Part shown: in pieces, positions 57,489-64,000 of the stretch | Position numbering within the stretch: position 1 is the first letter of the stretch | How the letters are laid out: each line of letters starts with the position of its first letter | Assembly: GCF_023015805.1 (NCBI RefSeq) | Contig: NZ_JALKBA010000007.1 | Coordinates: 62,001-126,000, forward strand | Origin: Cellulophaga sp. F20128 | GTDB lineage: Bacteria > Bacteroidota > Bacteroidia > Flavobacteriales > Flavobacteriaceae | Direction of reading: 5' to 3' | Length of the DNA stretch: 64,000 bases | Notes under the pieces: model-generated | Told to the model about the DNA's origin: nothing | What the model saw: the letters and a program-made list of their open reading frames with translations, nothing else | Databases searched by the model: none | Made by a program: the position numbers and the translations under genes

Positions 57489-58615
57489 TATTTGGCAGCT
57501 TTAGTTTTTCCTTCATAAATACTCACCAACATGCCTGCATAAGCTCCTACCACAGGCTTAGAAACGATTACTTCTCCATCTGGCACATTTTTAAGTACTA
57601 CTTTTTTATCCGTAAAATAAATAGGGTTTACATCTATATAGTCTAAAACAGAATCTTTTACAACATATATTCGGTTGTTTTCTAACAACAAACCGCGATC
57701 AATTTCAATAGCGTCTTCTTCTTCTTTAGCATTTAAAGTTGCTTCCAAAAACATTCCTTCGCGCAAACCATCATTTGCCACCTCTATAAAGGCAGTAATG
57801 GTCTGTGATGCCTGATCTACTCTTCCGTTTATTCTGGCAACTTTACCGGTGTAGGTTTCTGTTTTGTTCAGGTTGGTTAAAGCTACTGGTTTACCTATAC
57901 GTAACAAATCGCTATAGGTTTTACCTATAGCTACTTCTAACTCATACTCATTGGTATTAATAAATTCACCAAGTTTTTGACCCGACCGAACCAAGGTACC
58001 TTCGGTAACTAAAGCTTCAATTAAAATACCATTATATGGTGCCTTTATCTGGTATTTTGCAAGGCGTTGTTCTAGGTTTTTAACATTGTAATAATTGGTG
58101 AGTATCCCTTTGCCCGAAATAAAGAACTTTTCCTTTTCAGAGGTCATTGCTGGCAATTCTGGTGTCCCTTTATTTATGTCAAAATCTGTGAGATATTTAT
58201 TCCATTTCTCAAACACTAACGGATAGTCTAGCCTTAAGTCTGGCATTATAGACGTTATTAAATTATAAAGATTACTTTTTGCAGATTGTACACTGGCATA
58301 GTATTCCGCAGCATCGATACTAATAATTGTTTCTCCTTTTTTATACTCTTGCCCTTCTTTAAATAACTTTCTACCTGTTTTAAAAACACCTTGGACTTCG
58401 GAGTACAACGCCAACCTTCTTTTTGCAACTAAATTCCCATTGGCTTCTATCATAATAGGAATGGTCCCATTTTTAACAGTATCAACAAAAACAGTTTTTA
58501 TTATTTTTTTTGGTTTTGGAATTTCTTTCTTACCTCCACCCGCAATTGAATAAGAAGCTAGAATAGCTAAAGCTAGAATAACTACTCCTAAAATTATCAA
58601 TATATTTCTACGCAT
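57488..58615 (-). CDS. RND efflux periplasmic adaptor (membrane-fusion protein)
   Basis: 375 residues. N-terminal anchor ILIILGVVILALAILASYSIAG, lipoyl/barrel-sandwich halves around LALYSEVQGVFKTGRKLFKEG and YQIKAPYNGILIEALVTEG, a coiled-coil hairpin of about 100 residues between them, and a beta-barrel with GREG-like GLREGMFLEATL. It links the RND pump to the TolC duct. First gene of the efflux operon. Confidence 0.94.
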   Translation of the reverse strand: MRRNILIILGVVILALAILASYSIAGGGKKEIPKPKKIIKTVFVDTVKNGTIPIMIEANGNLVAKRRLALYSEVQGVFKTGRKLFKEGQEYKKGETIISIDAAEYYASVQSAKSNLYNLITSIMPDLRLDYPLVFEKWNKYLTDFDINKGTPELPAMTSEKEKFFISGKGILTNYYNVKNLEQRLAKYQIKAPYNGILIEALVTEGTLVRSGQKLGEFINTNEYELEVAIGKTYSDLLRIGKPVALTNLNKTETYTGKVARINGRVDQASQTITAFIEVANDGLREGMFLEATLNAKEEEDAIEIDRGLLLENNRIYVVKDSVLDYIDVNPIYFTDKKVVLKNVPDGEVIVSKPVVGAYAGMLVSIYEGKTKAAK

Positions 58616-58671
58616 CCTTTTTTCAACAAAACTAGGGATTTTAGCCCCTATTAAATTGTTAAATTAATCAT

Positions 58672-58704
58672 AAAAAAAGAGCACCATTACGTGCTCTTTT
58701 AAAA
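58672..58704 (-). terminator. Rho-independent terminator after the LRR gene
   Basis: On the minus strand AAAAGAGCAC, a short loop and GTGCTCTTTTTTTA form a 10-bp stem with a T run, just after the LRR stop and before the efflux operon. Confidence 0.8.
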
Positions 58705-58725
58705 TAACCAACTTATACTAACTAA

Positions 58726-59604
58726 CTAATTCTCTTTATCCTCTTCAAATTCTGTTTCTGCAACACCCGTTTTTGCCGCATTTATATCTCTAAACTTAAA
58801 CCCAGGCTCTTTACCATCAAAATCAAAAACTAAGATCTCTTTTGAGTTTATAAAGTCTAAACTTTTAAATGAATTGAATTTATTATTTTGTAGTTGTAAC
58901 ACCTGTAAATTTACCAACTGCCCAAATTCTTTTGGAATGTCTCCCATTAATTGATTATTGGCAATAACCAACTCTTTTAGTGCAACAAGATTCCCTATTT
59001 CTGAAGGAATAAAACCAACCAAGGTATTTTCAAAAAGTCCCAAACTTTCTAACTTAGATAAAAGCCCTAACTCATCAGGGATCCTTCCAACCAATTTATT
59101 ACTAGAAACGTTGAGTTCTTTTAAATTATGTAATTCTCCTATACTTTCAGGAATTTCTCCGGTAATTAAATTGTTAAACAACACCAAACTTTCTAACTGG
59201 GTTAATTTTCCAATTTTTTGAGGCAATTCGCCACCGAGCAAATTCATTTCTAAATTTAACTTTTTTAATTCTGTTAATTTACAAATTGTTTCAGGGATAT
59301 TACCCTCCAGCCTATTAAACGCTAGATTTAAACTCTCTAGGTGTTTTAATTTATGAATACTCTGTGGAATTGTACCTTGAAGATTATTGCGAAATAATTT
59401 TAAACCTACAACGCGATCCTCTTTTACAGTAACTCCTTTCCAAGTAGCTACAGGAGCATTTAAATCCCATGTATTATTCCATTCACTACCATTGGTAGCA
59501 TTGTATAAATCTACTAAAGCTTGTTCCTCCTTATGACTAATCTGGCCAAACGCTTGAACTATACCAAAAAATAGCGCAATTAAAACTATAAATCCTCTCT
59601 TCAT
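58726..59604 (-). CDS. Exported leucine-rich-repeat protein
   Basis: 292 residues, signal peptide ending GIVQAFGQ. After a capping segment with NATNGSEWNNTW (residues 35-47) come about seven repeats of the plant-like type L-x-x-L-x-L-x-x-N-x-L-x-G-x-I-P (residues about 60-235), e.g. LNLAFNRLEGNIPETIC. Such repeats make a protein-binding surface. The partner is not known. No sorting domain is clear at the C-terminus, which is acidic. It has its own terminator. Confidence 0.88.
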   Translation of the reverse strand: MKRGFIVLIALFFGIVQAFGQISHKEEQALVDLYNATNGSEWNNTWDLNAPVATWKGVTVKEDRVVGLKLFRNNLQGTIPQSIHKLKHLESLNLAFNRLEGNIPETICKLTELKKLNLEMNLLGGELPQKIGKLTQLESLVLFNNLITGEIPESIGELHNLKELNVSSNKLVGRIPDELGLLSKLESLGLFENTLVGFIPSEIGNLVALKELVIANNQLMGDIPKEFGQLVNLQVLQLQNNKFNSFKSLDFINSKEILVFDFDGKEPGFKFRDINAAKTGVAETEFEEDKEN

Positions 59605-59661
59605 TTTTACTTAATTTAACAAGTATTGTTGTACAAAGAGAAGATATAATTAGAGAATGAG

Positions 59662-59669
59662 CAAAAATA
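59662..59669 (-). promoter_or_regulatory. Possible -7 box for the LRR gene
   Basis: The minus strand reads TATTTTTG, matching TAnnTTTG, about 58 bases upstream of the LRR start. No good -33 element is seen, so this is tentative. Confidence 0.28.
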
Positions 59670-59759
59670 TTAGTTCAAATGCTGTAAAAACGGTAATATT
59701 TGTTGCGAAACACACAATTTAGGTGGTATATTTCCTACATGATAGGTGCTATTTAAGAC

Positions 59760-61670
59760 CTATAGCCCTTCTAAATCTATTGTAAGGGTTTCCCAGGTAC
59801 TCATTAATTGTTTCAGTTTTTTCTTTTTCGCTTCATACTGGTCAAAGAAATTAGGCTTTGCTATGGTGGCATCGTAATTTAGCAAAAGATCTTGGTCTAT
59901 CTTTTTTATTTCTTTTTCCAAACTAGAAATATCACTCTCTACTGAACTTAACTTATTCTTCAAGGATTTAATCTTTTTTTGATCTTTATACTCTACCTTT
60001 TTGTTTTCGTCTTTTTTCTCAGCCTTCTTTACTTTTGTCTTTTTTTCAATAGCTCTAAAGTTTTCTACTTTACGCGCATCAAGGTAGTAATCAATATCGC
60101 CTAAGTATTCTTTGATTTTACGATCCTTAAACTCGTATACCTTGTTTGTTAATCCTTGTAAGAAATCTCTATCGTGCGATACCAAGATCAAAGTTCCTTC
60201 AAAGTTTTGCAAGGCTTGTTTTAAAACATTCTTCGACTTAATATCTAAATGGTTTGTAGGTTCATCCATAACCAAGACATTTAAGGGCTGAAGCAACATT
60301 TTAGCCAAGGCCAAACGATTGCGTTCTCCTCCTGACAATACTCTTACATACTTATCTGCTTCATCTCCTCGAAACAAAAAGGACCCTAAGATATCTCTTA
60401 CTTTACTCCTATTGGTTTCATTAGCAGCGTCAATCATTGTATCCAAAACGGTTTTACTCCCATCCAAATACTCGGCTTGATTTTGAGCAAAATATCCTAT
60501 TTGAACATTATGACCTAGTTTTAAATGTCCCGTATATTTGATATCCCCAACCATTATCTTGGCAAGCGTAGATTTCCCTTGCCCGTTTTGTCCAACAAAT
60601 GCAGTTTTACTATCCCTCTCAATTAATAAATCGATGTTTTGCAATACATGGTTATCTCCATAACTTTTAGACAGGTCCTCAATCTCTGCAATTATTTTAC
60701 CTGGGGTTACAGAAATAGGAAAGCGTAAGCTCATAACACTATTATCATCTTCATCAACCTCAATTCTATCTATCTTGTCTAATTTTTTTATCAACGATTG
60801 GGCCATTGACGCTTTTGAGGCCTTGGCTCTAAACTTTTCAATCAGTTTTTCTGTTTGTTGTATCTGCTTTTCCTGATTTTTCTGGGCACTTAATTGTTGC
60901 GTCTTTAATTCATTCCGCTGAATGAGATATTTAGAATACGGTTTGTTGTAATCATAAATTCTACCCAATGAGATTTCAATGGTTCTATTCGTGACATTGT
61001 CTAAAAACATTTTATCGTGTGATACAATAACCACCGATCCTGTATACCCCTTTAAAAACTGCTCCAACCAAATAATAGATTCTATATCTAAGTGGTTGGT
61101 AGGCTCATCTAATAGCAATACATCGTTAGTTTGCAGTAACAGTTTTGCCAATTCAATACGCATTCGCCAACCCCCAGAAAAGGTTTCCGTTTTTTTATCA
61201 AAATCCTCTCTTCTAAACCCCAGTCCTTGAAGTACTTTTTCCGTTTCTCCTTGGTAATTATACCCTCCTAATATTTCATAATGATGTGTGATATCATTTA
61301 AGTCTACTATAAGCTGACTATAACTTTCACTTTCGTAGTCTGTACGTTCTGCCAATTGATGGTTTATAGAATCTAGCTTCCCCTCTAACTCCTTAATCTC
61401 TTCAAATGCCTGATACGATTCTTCAAGTACAGACCTTCCTTCCACAAAGTCGATATCTTGTTTTAAGAATCCTATTTTCACATCCTTGTCTGATGCAATT
61501 GTACCACTATCCAAGGGCATTTCTTTAGATAGTAATTTTAATAAGGTGGATTTTCCAGCACCATTTTTTCCTATCAGTCCAACACGGTTTCCCGGGCTTA
61601 GTCGAAACGATATTTCTTCAAATAAATATTCTCCTCCAAAAGAGACAGATAGGTTGTGTATATTAAGCAT
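59760..61670 (-). CDS. ABC-F family ATPase (ribosome-associated)
   Basis: 636 residues with two ABC domains and no membrane part. Walker A motifs are GKNGAGKST (first) and GQNGQGKST (second). Signatures are FSGGWRMRIELAKLLL and LSGGERNRLALAKMLL, with LLLDEPTNHLDI and LVMDEPTNHLDI as Walker B regions. A charged linker lies between the domains and a C-terminal coiled coil of about 100 residues (KKAEKKDENKKVEYK region) follows. This layout is that of Uup/YheS-type ABC-F proteins that act on ribosomes. The precise subfamily and any antibiotic role are not decided here. Confidence 0.94.
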   Translation of the reverse strand: MLNIHNLSVSFGGEYLFEEISFRLSPGNRVGLIGKNGAGKSTLLKLLSKEMPLDSGTIASDKDVKIGFLKQDIDFVEGRSVLEESYQAFEEIKELEGKLDSINHQLAERTDYESESYSQLIVDLNDITHHYEILGGYNYQGETEKVLQGLGFRREDFDKKTETFSGGWRMRIELAKLLLQTNDVLLLDEPTNHLDIESIIWLEQFLKGYTGSVVIVSHDKMFLDNVTNRTIEISLGRIYDYNKPYSKYLIQRNELKTQQLSAQKNQEKQIQQTEKLIEKFRAKASKASMAQSLIKKLDKIDRIEVDEDDNSVMSLRFPISVTPGKIIAEIEDLSKSYGDNHVLQNIDLLIERDSKTAFVGQNGQGKSTLAKIMVGDIKYTGHLKLGHNVQIGYFAQNQAEYLDGSKTVLDTMIDAANETNRSKVRDILGSFLFRGDEADKYVRVLSGGERNRLALAKMLLQPLNVLVMDEPTNHLDIKSKNVLKQALQNFEGTLILVSHDRDFLQGLTNKVYEFKDRKIKEYLGDIDYYLDARKVENFRAIEKKTKVKKAEKKDENKKVEYKDQKKIKSLKNKLSSVESDISSLEKEIKKIDQDLLLNYDATIAKPNFFDQYEAKKKKLKQLMSTWETLTIDLEGL

Positions 61671-61710
61671 ATTTTATAACTATTATTAGCTTTTAAATTC
61701 ATCAAAATGA

Positions 61711-61718
61711 TACATTTG
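61711..61718 (+). promoter_or_regulatory. -7 promoter box for the DUF983 gene
   Basis: TACATTTG matches the Bacteroidetes TAnnTTTG consensus exactly and sits 16 bases before the chosen ATG, which supports a short leader. The -33 element is not clear. Confidence 0.42.
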
Positions 61719-61733
61719 TAAAAACTTTTGCAA

Positions 61734-62117
61734 ATGTTAAAAAAAGGAAACAAACTCTATAGTATTTTAACAGGAACTTGTCCAAAATGCCATCTAGAAA
61801 GTATGTATACGGACAAAAATCCGTACAGAATGGCAAATATATTTAATATGTTCGAGCGTTGCTCACATTGCAACACTAAATATAAAATAGAACCGTCTTT
61901 TTTTTATGGTGCAATGTACGTTAGTTACGGAGTAGGGATTGCTTTTTCAGTTGCCGCCTTTATGATTTCATTTTTATGGATTGAAACGAGCTTATTTGTC
62001 AGCTTTTTGTGTATTGTTGGAACCTTAGTCGCTTTTATGCCAGTCATTATGCGGTTATCAAGAAATATTTGGATTAATCTGTTTATTCATTATGATCCTA
62101 CTGCTGTAAAGAAGTAA
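61734..62117 (+). CDS. DUF983 membrane protein
   Basis: 127 residues from ATG 61734; an in-frame TTG at 61728 is less likely. An N-terminal zinc-ribbon-like part has CPKC and CSHC pairs (GTCPKCHLESMY, ERCSHCNTKY), followed by two membrane helices (YGVGIAFSVAAFMISFLW and LFVSFLCIVGTLVAFMPVI). This matches DUF983, a conserved small membrane family without a known role. Its end overlaps the tail of the convergent FAD oxidoreductase by 20 bases. Confidence 0.85.
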   Translation: MLKKGNKLYSILTGTCPKCHLESMYTDKNPYRMANIFNMFERCSHCNTKYKIEPSFFYGAMYVSYGVGIAFSVAAFMISFLWIETSLFVSFLCIVGTLVAFMPVIMRLSRNIWINLFIHYDPTAVKK

Positions 62118-63162
62118 TATATCTTTTCAGAAAGCGTTTACAATCTATTTCTGAAGCAATTGGGGTCTTCTGCTCTATAAAATTATACAACTGAAGGGCT
62201 GCATAAGGTCCGGTCATCACCCCTCGTGAACCAAAACCGTTTAAAACAAAGACATTTTTAAATTTTGGGTGCTCTCCAACCAATGGTTTACGATCTGCAA
62301 CTGTAGGCCGTATACCAGCTTTGTGATCTACAACCTCATAGGAACACTTTAAAAATGTATCTAATTTTTTTAAGAGTTCTTCTTTTGCCTCCGCAGACAC
62401 ATTATTGGTTTTATCATCCCTATTATATGTAGCTCCAATTCGGTACAAATCATTCCCCATTGGAATAATAAAAACGGATGATTTTACCACCTTATTTTCT
62501 TTTAGCTCTGGTGCCTTAATGGTTAATAACTCACCCTTGGTTCCATGTAGCGGTAAATAATTAAAATACGGATTGCCTTGTAATCCAAAACCTGTGGCAA
62601 ATACTATTCTTTTAGCTATAATACCTTTGTATGAAACACTGTGGTTTTCTACTTTTAATTCTGAAAACTCAAAAGTTTCATTGCACAACGCTTCCTTTCT
62701 TTCAAGGTATGCCTTATAGGCCAATAAAAGGGTCTTGGTATCTATCCTTCCTGTGTCTAAAACTTCACCGTAGCCAAAGGGAGCATCAATATTAGGGTTC
62801 TTATTTTGAATAATTTTGGGAGATAAAAAGTGATGTAATTGTGGCTTATCTAAAGCCTCAAACCACAAATTCTGTTCTTCTATGGAGGCAAATTTACGCA
62901 ATACAGGAATCTTATAATCGAGCTGCAGCTGCAACTTAACTTCTAAATTTTTGTACAATGGCAAGGCAATGCTTAATTGTTCTTTGGCGTTCCAGGCCAG
63001 GGTAAACCTTTTTAGAATAACAGGATTGTATAAACCCCCTGCTACCACAGAAGACGTCTGAGATTCATCTGCAATTACTTTAAAACTATTTTGGTTCTTT
63101 TCTAAGGTCTCACACATTGCAATACCCGCCAAACCTAAACCTATAACCAAATAATCTACCAT
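62098..63162 (-). CDS. FAD-dependent oxidoreductase (DAO family)
   Basis: 354 residues. The N-terminal dinucleotide-binding motif VIGLGLAGIAMCETL is followed by SSVVAGGLYNPV, and the C-terminal GIRPTVADRKPLVGEHP plus VLNGFGSRGVMTGPYAA is the usual FAD-contacting end of D-amino-acid-oxidase-like enzymes. Related proteins oxidise amines or are tRNA-modification partners (MnmC-like). No signal peptide, so cytoplasmic. The substrate is not known. Confidence 0.88.
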   Translation of the reverse strand: MVDYLVIGLGLAGIAMCETLEKNQNSFKVIADESQTSSVVAGGLYNPVILKRFTLAWNAKEQLSIALPLYKNLEVKLQLQLDYKIPVLRKFASIEEQNLWFEALDKPQLHHFLSPKIIQNKNPNIDAPFGYGEVLDTGRIDTKTLLLAYKAYLERKEALCNETFEFSELKVENHSVSYKGIIAKRIVFATGFGLQGNPYFNYLPLHGTKGELLTIKAPELKENKVVKSSVFIIPMGNDLYRIGATYNRDDKTNNVSAEAKEELLKKLDTFLKCSYEVVDHKAGIRPTVADRKPLVGEHPKFKNVFVLNGFGSRGVMTGPYAALQLYNFIEQKTPIASEIDCKRFLKRYITSLQQ

Positions 63163-63203
63163 CCCGCAAAAGTATAGAAAGTAGCTGGATTTATACCATA
63201 AAA

Positions 63204-63235
63204 AAACTCTCTTGGAAAAATATCCAAGAGAGTTT
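63204..63235 (-). terminator. Rho-independent terminator after gldN
   Basis: A 13-bp perfect stem (AAACTCTCTTGGA at 63204-63216 pairing with 63223-63235) with a 6-base loop. On the minus strand it runs into seven T residues, 30 bases after the gldN stop. Confidence 0.85.
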
Positions 63236-63267
63236 AATTTTATTTTTGAATTGGAATTCTAAAACAT

Positions 63268-64000
63268 TTAATAGCTCCACATATCTTGTTCTCTATCCCT
63301 GATAGCCTCTTTAATTCTTTTAGACTCAAGCAATTGGAACAAGGCATTGTCTGAAATATAATCTTTAATTTCACGATCGCCATGTACATTCTCTTCTTTG
63401 TAAATAACCGCATTAAACCTTCTAGAGTTTAACAACATATCAAACGATATTGGACTAGCGGTATTTCTTTGGTTAAAGACCTTTGCTTCATGCAAAATTT
63501 GCCGAGCATCTGGATACCATACCCAGAAAAGTGGAATTTTATTACCTTCCATAGCGACAGACTCATCGTCAATAAAGTTAACATCTGGTGCTACTGGAGC
63601 AATACCTAACAACCGGTATTTTAATTCTCCCTGTCTTTTGTCAAAATACCAAACTCCTTTAATTAGGTATTCTTCCAAATCGGCAGCAACAAGATCTCTT
63701 TTGTTAATATACTCTGGAGAAACTGCTTCACCTGCATTAAACTGATCGTAACCATAATCGGTAGTATCTACCTTTTGCATAGAGGCCTTAAGATCACTTA
63801 ATTGTCTTTTTTCAGTAAAGTAAGAATCGGCATACACCTCTAATTTTCCTTCTTTAATGCCTTTCATAATAACATGGTACAAAGATCTTCTATCTTTACC
63901 TATGTCTATTGTATCTACGGGGTAATACAGTGGAAAATTCACACGCTCATCCAAGTCAATAACTTCCCATATGGTAGTTGACCACAACATATCTCTGTCG
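63268..64000 (-). CDS. gldN: Gliding motility / type IX secretion protein GldN (5' truncated by window edge)
   Basis: 244 residues are visible and the frame is open to the window end. WEVIDLDERVNFPLYYPVD, DRRSLYHVIMKGIKEGKLEVY, EDLEEYLIKGVWYFDK-like and PLFWVWYPDARQIL segments are characteristic of GldN/PorN. GldN joins GldK in the periplasmic ring of the type IX secretion system, which exports enzymes with C-terminal sorting domains and drives gliding in Bacteroidetes. A strong terminator follows, fitting gldN as the last gene of a gldKLMN operon. The rest of the operon is beyond the right edge. Confidence 0.95.
   Translation of the reverse strand, partial: DRDMLWSTTIWEVIDLDERVNFPLYYPVDTIDIGKDRRSLYHVIMKGIKEGKLEVYADSYFTEKRQLSDLKASMQKVDTTDYGYDQFNAGEAVSPEYINKRDLVAADLEEYLIKGVWYFDKRQGELKYRLLGIAPVAPDVNFIDDESVAMEGNKIPLFWVWYPDARQILHEAKVFNQRNTASPISFDMLLNSRRFNAVIYKEENVHGDREIKDYISDNALFQLLESKRIKEAIRDREQDMWSY

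Noticed and set aside
1-64000. tRNA genes, rRNA genes, CRISPR arrays, insertion sequences or prophage
   Set aside because: No cloverleaf-like sequence, regular spaced repeats, transposase motifs or phage genes were seen on either strand by reading; a tRNAscan or ISfinder search was not possible.

Overview
The window looks like a chromosomal segment of a gliding, polysaccharide-degrading marine Flavobacteriaceae bacterium. The evidence is a SusC/SusD pair, a hybrid two-component regulator of the Bacteroidetes type, the type IX secretion/gliding gene gldN at the right edge, AT-rich DNA, and Bacteroidetes-style -7 boxes (TAnnTTTG). No genus can be fixed from the sequence alone.

About 48 kb (1-48.4 kb) is one large polysaccharide utilization locus. 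It holds ten family S1 sulfatases plus the remnant of an eleventh. It also has a GH29 alpha-L-fucosidase, two large right-handed beta-helix proteins resembling GH141, three paralogous TIM-barrel proteins of a poorly described glycosidase-like type, several carbohydrate esterases, three DUF1080 domains, a ThuA-domain protein, a quinoprotein dehydrogenase and the end of a GH92-like gene. The most economical reading is a locus for a heavily sulfated, partly acetylated, fucose-containing polysaccharide such as brown-algal fucoidan. That substrate is inferred from GH29 plus GH141-like genes and sulfatase density; it is not proven. No standard agarase, carrageenase, ulvan lyase or known endo-fucanase is recognisable.

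Layout. 1-2.2 kb: GH92-like 3' end converging on a sulfatase that has a palindromic operator candidate in its promoter. 2.4-7.0 kb: double esterase and beta-helix enzyme. 7.0-10.4 kb: an atypical patch with a histidine phosphatase, an S51 peptidase, a degenerate metallophosphoesterase and several gene fragments. 10.4-21.8 kb: plus-strand run of three sulfatases, a TIM-barrel protein, a DUF642-ThuA protein and a PQQ dehydrogenase-cytochrome c-DUF1080 fusion. 21.9-29.9 kb: minus-strand TIM-barrel protein, GH29, SusD and SusC. 30.4-48.1 kb: a tight plus-strand series of 13 genes (six sulfatases, two DUF1080 proteins, a TIM-barrel protein, a beta-helix enzyme, two esterases and one more sulfatase), divergent from susCD. 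48.4-52.6 kb: the hybrid two-component regulator, probably the sensor for the locus.

From 52.6 kb the content becomes ordinary: a small zinc-ribbon protein, a TolC/RND/adaptor efflux operon, a leucine-rich-repeat protein, an ABC-F ATPase, a DUF983 protein, an FAD oxidoreductase and the truncated gldN.

How the parts may work together: SusCD imports oligosaccharides; esterases and sulfatases strip acetyl and sulfate groups; GH29 and the GH141-like proteins remove fucose; the TIM-barrel paralogs are the best candidates for a new glycosidase. The ThuA, PQQ dehydrogenase and DUF1080 genes suggest a second, oxidative route through 3-keto sugars, which is the most interesting hypothesis in the window.
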